A stretch of 64,000 nt of DNA, from positions 62,001-126,000 of the forward strand of contig JAGPNK010000027.1 of the NCBI GenBank assembly GCA_020746835.1. The letters run 5' to 3'. This stretch comes from Stachybotrys elegans (taxonomy: Eukaryota > Ascomycota > Sordariomycetes > Hypocreales > Stachybotryaceae). The notes beneath the pieces were generated by a model. The model had not been told where the DNA came from and searched no databases. It was given only the letters and a program-made list of their open reading frames with translations. This document shows positions 54,400 to 64,000 of this stretch, piece by piece. Position numbers and translations under genes: made by a program. Numbering within the stretch: the first letter of the stretch is position 1; each line of letters starts with the position of its first letter.

Positions 54400-55657
54400 G
54401 CTCTTCATCGGTGAGCTGGCCTGGCCAACGGTATCTTACCTTCATGGATTCAAATTATCAGGAGGACCTTTTGTCAGTTACTAAGGGATTTGGGAATGCT
54501 CTTTTCGATGTCGGAACAAGCTTCTTTAGCTATTTACATTAGCTAATTATAAAACTGACATACTATCATGCATCGGCTTTTCTACAGTGTCTTGTCTGGA
54601 ACGTCGTGGTTTGATGATCGAATAGCCTGGCAACAGCACATCGAACAGCGAGCAGGAATCCTCCGCTAACATTGGCATGTAGCTTTGTTCCTAACCTGAC
54701 TCACCGTCAGCAACCCATTGATGATCTACTCAACACAAATGTGGGAATTCCTGTTCGTGTGCTCCAATGGGATACAGACCAGCAACTTTGAGGAGCCCCC
54801 TTCTGCCGACTAAGATGATACCAAATCAATAGATGGCAATTGGTAAGAAAATGCAGTATGTTGAGAAAAGCTTGAAGCTTATGGCTGCGGCGACGATGGG
54901 CCTAGGTGCATTCGAATGCGTTGAATACGGCATGGATAGAGCTTCCGATGCCCACCTCATTTAACTTCTTTCAGGTACGATACCCCTCAGGCCCATAATA
55001 CCTTTTAGTCATTGTGAGTACCAGACAGCCTCAGTCCCCCGCAACATTGCTGTTTGTTCCGATAGCAGCATGCGAGCCGTGGCGCTGATTTGTGAACCAC
55101 ACATCGGGCTTCAAGATCATTACCTCAGGGCCACCACGGAGGACATTAGGTAAAGAATGAAGCATATGAAGGGATCGTTTCCCAACAATCTTCATTTGAG
55201 TCACTTGAGCAGGTCGCCCGGAACTGCATCAAGCTCAGCCGATCGCTTATCATTCACGAGCAACAGGCCATGCAAAGTGGGTAACCCAAGCCATCTCTGG
55301 ATTCCCCATCCGCAATGAGGAGTGGAAGAGGAGGCAGACTCACCCCGCATCCAGAAGAGGGGATTAGGGGTAGGATGGGGTTCATCTAATACCGGGCCGC
55401 CATTCCGTGAGCAGCCGGCCAGGCCCGTTGCGACTCCTCCACGCCCGCCTGCAACCACACATAACCGAAACATCAGGCTACATGGCCATGCTCACAGCCG
55501 GGATCTTCCCGTGACAATGATTCGAGGAAAAAAGAAACAGTGTACTGTATTGGTTCAAAATTTGTGCGAGACGGTAGTCACAGACACCGGAAAGCTATCA
55601 ATAGTACCCAGCTGCGAAACACATATAGACAAGCATGACGGGTAATCAACCAACATC
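54400..55657. other. Intergenic region, no gene seen
   Basis: Holds copy F of the dispersed repeat (54741-54885). Open frames at 55201-55645 on both strands lack any domain feature. Confidence 0.45.
54741..54885 (-). repeat. Dispersed repeat, copy F
   Basis: It starts GTGGGAATTCCTGTTCGTGT at the same terminus as copy E, then GGATACAGACCAGCAACTTT and GGCAATTGGTAAGAAAATGC, and fades after GAGAAAAGCTTGAAGC. Less AT-rich than E. Confidence 0.7.
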
Positions 55658-56502
55658 TCAGCCGGCGTTGGACATCCAGCCACCGTCTACAGAGTAGAGC
55701 GACCCCGTCACAAAGGAGCTCTCGGAGCCAAGCAGGAAAAGGACCACCTGGGCCACCTCGTCGGCCCTGCCCTGGCGCTTGATGGCAGTGGGCTCATCAA
55801 ATGGCGCGTCGGCGGGGCGGTTCATCTCCTTGAAGGCACGCTCCATCATCGGGGTGTAGATGGCGCCCGGGGCGACGGAGTTGACGCGAATGTTGCGGTG
55901 CCCATACTCCTTGGCCGCGGCACGCGTCAGACCAAGGACACCGTGCTTGCTGGCGCCATAGATGGAACAGTTGGGCATGGCTGTGGAGTGTTGAGCGTTC
56001 CGCCGTCAGCGCAGGCACAGGATGGGCTAGATAACAGAATAATATTGCTGTGCTTACCATTGATGCTGTGGATGGATCCCATGTTTACAATGGAACCTCC
56101 GTCGACAATGACACGCAGCTGCGAGCGGAGACAGTACATGCAGCCGGTAAGGTTAATACCAATGATCCTGTCCCATTCCTCATCGAGGATGTCGCCCACA
56201 GGGCCGGTCAGCCGATGAGGCGCAATGACGCCCGCAATGTTGGCCGCGCCGTCGAGGCGCCCAAACTGCTCAACGATGCCGGCGGTCCAGGCGTCCACGT
56301 CCTTGCGGTTTCTCACGTCCAGGAGCGTGATGGAGAACTTGGCGCCCTTCTCCTCGAAGTAAGCCTTGGCGCTCTCAAGTCCGGCCTCATCGACGTCTGC
56401 TATGCAGGCAATGCCCCCGCGCTCGGCAACGAGCTTGGCGGTGGCGAGGCCAATGCCGCTGGCGCCGCCGGTGATGGCGATGACCTTGTCCGTGACAGAC
56501 AT
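55658..56502 (-). CDS. Short-chain dehydrogenase/reductase (SDR)
   Basis: Two exons (56058-56502, 55658-55980), 255 residues; intron of 77 bp, phase 1. Classical SDR features: cofactor loop TGGASGIG (about 11-18), NIAGV, catalytic Ser in VNMGSIHSI, YGASK (Tyr and Lys about 157-161), and PGAIYTPM after it, ending in SLYSVDGGW. Asp in IADVDEAG after strand 2 suggests NAD rather than NADP. It is a soluble oxidoreductase of alcohols, ketones or sugars. It lies upstream-to-downstream with the GMC oxidoreductase gene on the same strand (617 bp apart), so the two may act on a common substrate. A TATATATA box (56621-56630) is about 120 bp upstream. Confidence 0.92.
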
Positions 56503-57118
56503 GGTCTTTCGATATCCTCAGAAGGCCTGAGAATGGGGGAGCGAGAGGAATGAAAACAGAGAGCAGTGAAGAGACGTGTGTGACGGAGGAGAATCGTGGT
56601 CAGGACTCTACGTGGCTGAATCTATATATACGCGTGCCGAGCCACCCCGCATATCAATGGACCTGTGCTAACCTCGTCTGGCAGATCGGAACCGTGTTCC
56701 GTACGAGCAACAATCATCTCGGATCATTGTCTACCCTGAGGGTATTATTTCATCAATCCAGCCGCGTGCATGCAGGCGTTATGTTGGCTGGTACGATGTC
56801 GCTTTGATAAGCGGATCAACGGGCGGTCTCGATCGCGTCCCCTATCAATTGCGACGACCCCTACCCCATTCTTGTTCGATGTATAGTTCGGTTCATCTCG
56901 CCTACTTCCCCTGTGTTATCTGTCTCTTTACTCTTTCATTTTTGCCGCCAATCATTCTGGCGAAACATGCTTAGACCGGGGCACGAAGATGGCAGAGGAC
57001 GATAGGGGACAAGCACATGGAGGTCACAACATCGGATGGTTCACATAACTTGATCAAAATGAATGAGCTGAATAGATGCTGGAATGAATCGATCTGTACC
57101 ACCCCCCTCCTTCCATCG
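56503..57118. other. Intergenic region, promoter of the SDR gene
   Basis: Contains CTATATATA (56622-56630), a reverse-strand TATA box. No gene seen. Confidence 0.45.
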
Positions 57119-59108
57119 CTACAGCCCAAGCTCGCGAATAATAATATCGGCAGCCTTCTCTCCAATCATCAGTGCAGTATTGTTCGTATTGGCACCAACA
57201 TTCATAGGCGGAATACTCAAATCTGCCACCTTAAGCCCAGTTACCCCGTGGACATCTAGATTCGGCTTCACAACGCCCATTTGCTCCCTTGGCGCCATCT
57301 TGGCCGTTCCGAGCGCGTGCCAAGCCGTGCCGACGTTCTCGCGCAGCCACGCCTCTATAGCAGCATCGTCTTCTGCCGAGTATTTGATGTCCTTGACATT
57401 GGCAACATCAACCTCCTCATCAATCTCGACACAGGCAGCATTAGACCCTTCGGGGAAACGTGGGTGTGATGCAGCCAACTCTCCCCGATACATCTTGGTG
57501 CGGCGCATAATCTCGCGCTGCTTCTTGTAGGCCCAGTGCAGTTTTTTGAGGTCAATGTCGTGAGCATCGGAGAAGTACCCAACATCAAAGTCGAGGCGAT
57601 CATCATGCTCTGGCCCAGTGATGTGCATATGGCCACGCGAGTATGGGTACGCTGTGTATGTCGCAATCGAAGCATACTGTCCAGCAGGTACTGAAGCTTG
57701 ATCTCCTAGGAACCTGCTCCAATTAGCACAAGCAGAGGTCAGGGTATAGCTCGGGGCAAGCATACGCATTTGCGAGACCTGTGAGCATTAACGGCCGATT
57801 TGTGGCGTGTTTGAAGTCTCGGTCCCAGGCGTCCCTGAAGTCAGGTCCATATGCGTCGACCTCGTCCTCAGTCGGTCGGATTTTGCCTGCAACGTCAACG
57901 GCGTTCCATCCCATCAGCTTATTGCCAGTTGCAATCAGATTCTCCACGTCGTCACGGCCACTCAAGATGCCGTCAATTGTTTCATCCGGCTTGAGGTTCG
58001 TCCTGTACGCATAGATCACGATGTTGTGATCCTGGTAGTCATGTCCTACGCCAGGTAGGTCAACGACGACTGGAATGCCGGCACGACCCAGCACTGCGGG
58101 ATTCCCGACGCCAGACCTTTCGAGGACCGGTGGGGTGCCGCAAGCTCCGCATGAAACCACCACGAGTCTTCTAGCCCGGACCGTCATTTTCGGCTGCTTG
58201 GTCAGGGGGATGCCGATTGCCTGGAAGGCTGGGTTCGCGATATACTCGACCCCAGTCGCATGCTTGGTCTCGTCGTCAATAAGCACGCGAAGGACCTTGG
58301 CCTGGACAACGACGTGGAGATTTGGGTACTTCTCCTTGTCTTGTAGCTTGGGGTGAAGGTAAGTGTGGGCAGTGTCCTGACGTTTGCCGTCCGGGGAGAT
58401 ATAGCGAAGCCATCGCTGAAAGCCATTGTTTGAGGTAAGATTCTGCAAGTCCCTGATTTCTGGATAACCAACTCTCTTGGCTGCCTCTAGGAAATCGTTT
58501 TCCGATACAAGGACGCGAGTTGGTCCATCAGATACGTGAATAGGGCCATTGTGTCCGTGCTTGTGCTCATCTCCAGGGCCATGGTAGGTTTCGAGCTGGA
58601 TCATGTTAGGGTCTAGCATCCTACGGGGTTGAAGAGTAAAACCTTATTCAGGAACGGCAACAGCTCGTCGGATGACCAGCCCGGAGCATTCCATGAGTCA
58701 AAGTCGTCCTTCTGTGCACGGGTATACAGCAAGAAATTGATGGAGGAGCCGCCTCCAAGAACGCCGCCCGATGGCACAATGACCTCTCTTTGTGCTAGCT
58801 GTTCCGCCTTGTTGCTCTTGTAAAATATGGCGGTTGTGGACGTTGGTGCCAGGTTGGCAAGATAGAGGGCCGGGTTGACCACAGTCGGTATATTGGAATT
58901 ATCCGCGCCGCCTTCGAGCACCAGGATGGATAAATCCGGACTGGCTTCAGCCAGCCTAGAAGCCACGATACATCCTGCGGTGCCCCCTGCGGGTCGATTA
59001 TTCTCTTAGTATGGTGCAGATTCGATATGTTCTGGGGAAGACCTTACCACCTGCGATGATCACATCGACTTCATCTATCCCCTCTGCCGTTTTAGTGAAT
59101 AAGACCAT
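57119..59108 (-). CDS. GMC oxidoreductase (alcohol-oxidase-like, FAD)
   Basis: Four exons (59048-59108, 58643-58986, 57766-58595, 57119-57713) give 609 residues in phase. The FAD-binding loop IIAGGGTAGCIVASRL is assembled across the first intron. The second intron (58596-58642, CTAAC branch) joins LPFLNK to LETYHGPGDEHKHG; without it the frame ends in a stop. The GMC signature GGVLGGGSSINF (about 93) and C-terminal active-site blocks WHALGTAKM (His about 540) and GANTNNTAL (Asn about 588) are intact. It resembles fungal alcohol or aryl-alcohol-type oxidases of the methanol-oxidase branch. No signal peptide and no C-terminal SKL/ARF-like peroxisome signal are seen. Substrate: an alcohol, not specified by sequence. 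Confidence 0.9.
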
Positions 59109-59710
59109 GATGCCGCTTGATGACGAGGAAGTCAAGGGCGAAAGAATTCGGCAAGGGCGTCGCAACTTATTTCACGCGCTGTACAGCTAAAAACGAGGGG
59201 GTGCTTCCTCATTGCCTGCGGCCTCGTTCGTATACCCCGCAGCCGAATGCCGCCGTTGTAACGCAACACCATGAGCCACGTAAGATGGGCGTGAGGGGAA
59301 ACGGGTCGCTTGATCCAATAGAGTGTCTGTATGTGGTGCAGCTTGGTGAATGAGGAATAAACACAATGTCAGACATCTTTCTATTGGCACAATCTCGACA
59401 CCTTGTCTCACCTCGGACCCGTGCTGGTACGTGGCACGAGTGCAATTCGCCGAAGAGGGGAGTAAGAAACGCGGTGCTATCTGTTTTCAACGTGTATTCA
59501 GGCCGGTTCTAACAAGATCTTTGATGACGATGGCGACCGATGATATCCCACCTCTTCTCTACCCCAGCCATGCTCCGATAACAAACGTGGTATATGGAAC
59601 TGCGCAGGAGCTTCATGCAGCTGGGATAACAAATACGTTGTGCTCAACAAATATCGGCTAGTAAGGACTCTCATTTCATCATCAAGCCCAGAGCAACCTC
59701 AATAATAGCC
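59109..59710. other. Intergenic region, no gene seen
   Basis: About 600 bp: promoter of the GMC gene and 3' flank of the esterase gene. No supported coding sequence. Confidence 0.4.
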
Positions 59711-60751
59711 TTAAGGTATACACTGCGAGTACCATTCGTTGCTGGCCCTGCATGTCCCCTGAGAGCAGCATGTTGGTCCTGTCCATCCATTTCCACCACA
59801 CTGGCCATACAAGGGAGAACAATTTCCTGGATTTCCAGTAGATGTAGGCTGCGGCGCCCGGCTGGTTGAGGAGACTGGCGTGCCTGGAGAGGTTATGCTG
59901 TTCCAAAATGCCCAAACCTCGGGGCCTACCCAAGATGCCTGTCCATTCTCTTCGGGAGCGGGGGCATCAGCGGCTGCTTGAATATGACCACCATCGTGGG
60001 CTGCCCATCGGACTGGATAACCAGACCTGCAGCCCGTGGCGTCCGTCGAGATGTGTGTCCTGCTTCCGGATGCTGGCTCCCGAGCGCCGGACATTGACGA
60101 GCAGCCATTGTTGCGAATGAAGCGGTCTCGCATGGAGCGGCCACCAGAGATATTAAGCGTCCCGTCCCGGATACCGTGGATGCCAAAGTAGGCGACTGGG
60201 CTGTTGCCGCCACTGCAGCCTGACAAGACACCTCCAGCGATGACAGCAACACCTCGGAAGTCGTTGGGTCTGTCACAGGCAATCGCATAGGACATGGCAC
60301 CACCATACGAAAAGCCGATGGCAAACCTCTGCGTGGTCTCAACGCAAAGACCCTCGTCAATGTATCGATTCATTGCATCAACAAACTGGAGGTCAGAACC
60401 GCCTCCGTTGGCCCAACCGCCGTTGAGACCCTGAGGCGCAATGAAGATGGCCGACTCTTGGGCCAGGACTTCCATACCATAGTATCTCCAGCCTCGAGAG
60501 CCGCCATCGCCACCCTCTGAAACCTGGTCCATTCTGCCTCCATTCCAGTGGAAGCCATAGACCACTCTATACCCTCTGTTGTTCTGGTAGTTGAGCGGGA
60601 CACGAATGGTAAACTGGCGTTGAGCTCCACCAACGTTGATGGTCTTAACCCCTGACGTAATAGTTGGGGCTCTACCGCATCCCGAGCTGAGTGCAGCAAG
60701 AGAAATGTCGGCCAGGCTGACAAGCCCGACAAGGAGAGATTTGAACAGCAT
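59711..60751 (-). CDS. Secreted carbohydrate esterase with C-terminal CBM1 (feruloyl esterase-like)
   Basis: Intronless, 346 residues from the ATG at 60751; a longer frame exists but adds a non-signal N-terminus. The signal peptide is [19 protein letters not shown]. The esterase domain has [19 protein letters not shown], the nucleophile elbow [10 protein letters not shown] (Ser about 150), Asp in GIRDGTLN (about 195) and His in DGGHIQ (about 253), the arrangement of CE1-type feruloyl/acetylxylan esterases. A Ser/Thr/Pro linker leads to a cellulose-binding CBM1 ([15 protein letters not shown] ... WYSQCIP). It should remove ferulate or acetyl groups from plant hemicellulose outside the cell. 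A TATAAATA box lies about 80 bp upstream. Confidence 0.9.
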   Translation of the reverse strand: MLFKSLLVGLVSLADISLAALSSGCGRAPTITSGVKTINVGGAQRQFTIRVPLNYQNNRGYRVVYGFHWNGGRMDQVSEGGDGGSRGWRYYGMEVLAQESAIFIAPQGLNGGWANGGGSDLQFVDAMNRYIDEGLCVETTQRFAIGFSYGGAMSYAIACDRPNDFRGVAVIAGGVLSGCSGGNSPVAYFGIHGIRDGTLNISGGRSMRDRFIRNNGCSSMSGAREPASGSRTHISTDATGCRSGYPVRWAAHDGGHIQAAADAPAPEENGQASWVGPEVWAFWNSITSPGTPVSSTSRAPQPTSTGNPGNCSPLYGQCGGNGWTGPTCCSQGTCRASNEWYSQCIP

Positions 60752-61605
60752 GGGTATAATGTCTAGAGCCGTGGAAGGATGAGAGTGACAGCTGCCAATA
60801 AGACCGCTCACACGAGTATTGCCGAATATTTATACTACCATTATACTCAAGCACAGGCAAACAAGACAGCAACTGCCGTGCGGTCTATTATTCCGCTTCA
60901 CAAGGAATTCACCGACAATTAACTGCGGATCCCGACGGGAATATTTATCTACCCTCTAACCCAATCACGATCCACAAAACAATACGGTTTATGTAGAAAT
61001 AATCTTCCGTAGGCACCAAGAGTCCTCGGTGTGATGAACTCGGACAGCCACTTACCCTTTCCGGTAGCTCGGGACATCGCTGTGTCTCCTTTGGGGAGCC
61101 GGGCCCGCGATCGCCGCATATAGGCAACACGGGCATGTCAGGCAAGAAACATTATGTACAAGGAGCAACGGTATACTAGAGATACTAGCTGGGGCACAGA
61201 GTCCGACTCAGAAACCCCCAGAGTTGGGCTGCGGGGTGACATGGAGAAATTCATAACCAGAGCTATCATTGCTGGAAATATGTTCCGGCTTATTATATGT
61301 CTTTTGACTATTGCTCTAACCATGTCGTGGTATTCGAATCAACACCTGTACGGCGGGAAGACAGATATTCCACGGCCTACAGCCCAAGGCTACGAGCCAA
61401 GACTTTTGACAGGGCTTCAGATTCCTTCTATGGGTGATTCTATTCTGGGACGTATTACTATCAATAGTACGGCAGAACTGTTGTTCCGCCTGACCCTGGT
61501 TAAGGGGCATCACGAACCTGTTTGGCGTTTACTTTGGTTGGTGTTCTGCAATTACAGCTCCAGCTAGCATTCAGACTGGCACAATTCGGGTACTCCGCTT
61601 GTGAC
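60752..61605. other. Divergent promoter region
   Basis: Separates the esterase (reverse) from the HET gene (forward). TATAAATA on the reverse strand at 60827-60834 fits the esterase. A forward open frame at 61163-61567 with one hydrophobic segment lacks other support and was not called. Confidence 0.45.
60827..60834 (-). promoter_or_regulatory. TATA box of the esterase gene
   Basis: TATAAATA on the reverse strand, about 78 bp before the ATG at 60751. Confidence 0.55.
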
Positions 61606-63762
61606 ATGATGGATAGGTGCGATATCGAACTTGCAGAAATGCAGCCACAGCAGTCGTCAGTTTCCAATCACCGCTTACTTGGCTATTACAAGAGTCTGCC
61701 TCTCACTTCTGTCAGCTCGATCCGCGTTCTCGACCTGTTCCAAGCTCCAGTCTCACGGGGTCGTCCCAGAATTACCGGACAGCTTCGAGTGATAGACCTG
61801 GAAGACGAAACATCATTCACCGCGCTCTCCTACGTCTGGGGAGACTACTCGAGCCCTAAAGATGTTCTGCACTGCAGTGGATGCGAGATTGAGGTTACGA
61901 GAAATTGCTGGAGCGCCATGTATCACCTCACCAAATCGGGACCCCTCACTATCTGGATCGATGCCGTGTGCATCAATCAATCAGACGACGACGAGAAAGC
62001 TCGTCAGATCCCGCTCATGACCAAGATTTACTCTCGCGCCAGCGTGACCTATGCTTGGTTGGGAAGGGGTAACAAAAACACTGATGCAGCAATGGAATTT
62101 CTCGCCCAAGCCGCTCTCCCTTTCGAAAAGCGAAAGTCTGGCTGCGCCACAATCCCAACTGGCACTTCGACGGCATTTCGTCATGCGCTGTACTTCTATA
62201 CTCGGCAGGTTTCTGTGCACATAAGACCTCACTATGCCGGGCTTGGAGCCATCTTTAGTGCACGTTGGATCGAGCGCGTCTGGACTTTGCAAGAAGCCGT
62301 AATGTCTACCAATTTACTGGTGGTGTGCGGCGACAAGTCGGTATCGTGGAACGCCATGATTCATAGCTTGGAGTACATGACCTTTATGGGCACCAAGGTC
62401 TTAGCCTTGACCTTCCCTGTGCCCTTTTGGGAGTGGTGGCTGCTGTCGACGCTTTGGCGTAATCACCGTGGAGCAGATAGCAGCGACATGACAAGCCGCC
62501 TTCTCCAGTATCGAAAGTGTATCGAGATGAGCTATCGCATATTCATTGGGCTTTTGGTTCTCGGTCTAGCTGTCCCCGCTGCGCTCATAGTCGCCGGGTT
62601 CACTCGGACAAGTGTTGCAGAGCAAGCAGCTCCTCTGATAGTCATTGGCATTGCACTGCTGGCTCCCAACATGGCGATAATGGTTTCATTTCTGTTCCGC
62701 ATGGCAGTTCCGCTTCTCAACCCGCACACATCCACGGAAGTATTCTTGAAAGAGCTACAGCGGCGGAAAGCAACGAACCCTCAGGACAAGTACTTTGGTG
62801 CCCTTTGCTTTCGACACTACGATTCCAACGCCATCGCACCTCTGGATGCACCCATTGAAGTCGTTTATAGGTTCCTTTTCGACCATTGCGCACAGTACAC
62901 ACAATCACTTGATGTGTTGCTCTTCTCCGGGCATGGGAAGCAAATGAGATCGACGTCTTCTTGGGTTGTTGACTGGCGCTGTTGCACCGATGCATGGTTC
63001 AACACCTTGGTCGATATAGGAAACACATCGACCAGCTACGTGTTGAGGACACTTCCCCGATCTACACTACCGTACAAAAGACGGTCTGGTGCCACTCCAG
63101 GTTCCAAGCCACAATATCATATCGAATTCGGGAATCATGGGCCTGGCACAGTCAGTCAACCGGTGCTCAAAGTTCGTGGCTGTGTTGTCGCGCACGTCAC
63201 CTTTTCATCAGGACCCATTGAGATGAACTTGCCAGGAGAAACAGAAGCACAACTGTTAATACTGGTTGGCCACTATATTAACTTGATGCAAGGAGTCGAC
63301 CGTATAGAGCTTGACAATGCTATGACAAGGATCGTAAGTTTGGATAAGAATGGGCCCGATTTCAGCAATACATTCAATGGCTGGCTGTTGGACTTGATGG
63401 GAAAGGGAGCTACAGAGGGGGCTGAATGGACTCTTCAACGTCTGCAGTCATCGGCCACGCGTCAATATCGTGGTATCTGGCAAGTTTACTTGTCTATTGC
63501 CAGACTCCTAGCAGAGAACCGCATGTCTTTCGTTCAATGTCGCGGGCCAATGCTTAATACCATTGGCATTGCGCCGTGCGACGCCCTGGAGGGAGATGCA
63601 GTTGCAATCATTCCAGGAGTCTCGCTTCCTATGATTCTTCGTAAATGCCAGGGAAAGGACCAGTATCAAGTGGTCGGGCCGTCATACATACCCGCGACGG
63701 TTTCTGGCCAGGTTTGGTCCCGTATAGACCAAGGTTCACTTGAGTATATAGAATTAGTGTAG
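61606..63762 (+). CDS. HET-domain protein with internal transmembrane segments
   Basis: One exon, 718 residues from the first ATG (61606, MMDRCDIELAEM); the frame upstream has no ATG. HET blocks: FTALSYVWGDYS (about 68), LTIWIDAVCINQSDDD (about 112) and IERVWTLQEAV (about 221). After HET, two or three hydrophobic stretches follow (about 308-330, FIGLLVLGLAVPAALIVAG; about 342-370, IVIGIALLAPNMAIMVSF), long enough to cross a membrane. The remaining 340 residues hold KYFGALCFRHYD, a conserved block of this HET subfamily, and no known domain. It may be a membrane-tethered incompatibility protein. Frame and length look intact. Confidence 0.88.
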   Translation: MMDRCDIELAEMQPQQSSVSNHRLLGYYKSLPLTSVSSIRVLDLFQAPVSRGRPRITGQLRVIDLEDETSFTALSYVWGDYSSPKDVLHCSGCEIEVTRNCWSAMYHLTKSGPLTIWIDAVCINQSDDDEKARQIPLMTKIYSRASVTYAWLGRGNKNTDAAMEFLAQAALPFEKRKSGCATIPTGTSTAFRHALYFYTRQVSVHIRPHYAGLGAIFSARWIERVWTLQEAVMSTNLLVVCGDKSVSWNAMIHSLEYMTFMGTKVLALTFPVPFWEWWLLSTLWRNHRGADSSDMTSRLLQYRKCIEMSYRIFIGLLVLGLAVPAALIVAGFTRTSVAEQAAPLIVIGIALLAPNMAIMVSFLFRMAVPLLNPHTSTEVFLKELQRRKATNPQDKYFGALCFRHYDSNAIAPLDAPIEVVYRFLFDHCAQYTQSLDVLLFSGHGKQMRSTSSWVVDWRCCTDAWFNTLVDIGNTSTSYVLRTLPRSTLPYKRRSGATPGSKPQYHIEFGNHGPGTVSQPVLKVRGCVVAHVTFSSGPIEMNLPGETEAQLLILVGHYINLMQGVDRIELDNAMTRIVSLDKNGPDFSNTFNGWLLDLMGKGATEGAEWTLQRLQSSATRQYRGIWQVYLSIARLLAENRMSFVQCRGPMLNTIGIAPCDALEGDAVAIIPGVSLPMILRKCQGKDQYQVVGPSYIPATVSGQVWSRIDQGSLEYIELV

Positions 63763-64000
63763 TCGAATGTGCATTATAGCGCTTTCCGTTCACTTTGGAA
63801 CCCCCTGCCAGCGCCAGAAAAAGCCAATATGCTCATGAGTCTCATATGGGAATTTGATCCCGTCCAATACGATAGAGAGTAGTGATTCTAGGAGCCCTAT
63901 GGCCGTACAGATGATATCAAATGAGTAGTTGGCACTGGGCAAGATGAGTGGAGTAATGTCATAGTTTATGCTATTGTGTCGTGAAACATTGTGTGAAGTT
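63763..64000. other. 3' flank of the HET gene to window end
   Basis: No feature seen in the last 238 bp. Confidence 0.4.

Noticed and set aside
55201..55645. Overlapping 90-107 codon frames on both strands
   Set aside because: No features, and both strands are equally open, as expected by chance.
58613..58966. Premature stop in the GMC oxidoreductase gene
   Set aside because: The stop lies inside a 47-bp intron (58596-58642) whose removal restores the family sequence FLNK-LETYHGPG.
61154..61567. 137-codon forward frame with a hydrophobic segment before the HET gene
   Set aside because: Featureless apart from one hydrophobic run, overlapped by antisense frames, and located in the divergent promoter region.

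Overview
The window is nuclear DNA of a filamentous ascomycete (Pezizomycotina, most likely a Sordariomycete). Genes are monocistronic and lie on both strands. Introns are short (45-96 bp), GT-AG, often with a CTAAC/CTGAC branch site. The protein families are typical of filamentous fungi: HET-domain proteins, a Zn2Cys6 regulator, MFS transporters, GH28 and GH16 glycosidases, a CBM1 esterase, WSC domains and a hydrophobin. I cannot name the species. Multi-exon models were built by hand from splice signals, reading phase and family resemblance.

Layout. 1-2.1 kb: the 5' part of a HET gene, then two small mobile-element remnants (a 226-bp inverted-repeat element and a solo LTR with a 5-bp target duplication). 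2.6-9.1 kb: a monocarboxylate-type MFS transporter, a large subtilisin-like secreted protease and a PhiA-like secreted protein. 9.2-11.6 kb: a decay zone with a frameshifted methyltransferase, a small unknown gene, and a fragment of an NLR-type nucleoside-phosphorylase domain lying between two copies of a dispersed repeat. 11.7-21.7 kb: an alpha/beta hydrolase, a two-WSC secreted protein, a GH16 enzyme without signal peptide, a GH28 endopolygalacturonase and an unknown secreted protein. 24.2-38.0 kb: a Helo-like/ankyrin protein, a relic of a PhiA-like gene, an eight-cysteine small secreted protein, a HET protein, a GPI-type PEBP protein, another MFS transporter, and a HET protein with an N-myristoylation-type start. 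38.8-51.8 kb: an aminotransferase relic, a secreted haem peroxidase, then an HXXXD acyltransferase, P450, MFS transporter and Zn2Cys6 regulator that resemble a small metabolic cluster without a backbone synthase. 52.1-63.8 kb: a conserved protein of unknown role, two more repeat copies, a hydrophobin, an SDR/GMC oxidoreductase pair, a CBM1 esterase and a HET protein with internal membrane segments.

Two themes stand out. One is self/non-self recognition: four HET genes, one Helo-like ankyrin protein and one NLR relic in 64 kb. The other is secreted enzymes and surface proteins for life on plant or cell-wall material (pectinase, esterase, protease, peroxidase, hydrophobin, small cysteine-rich protein). 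A dispersed repeat of about 330 bp, with at least six copies, is scattered between the genes and marks the places where gene remains have accumulated.
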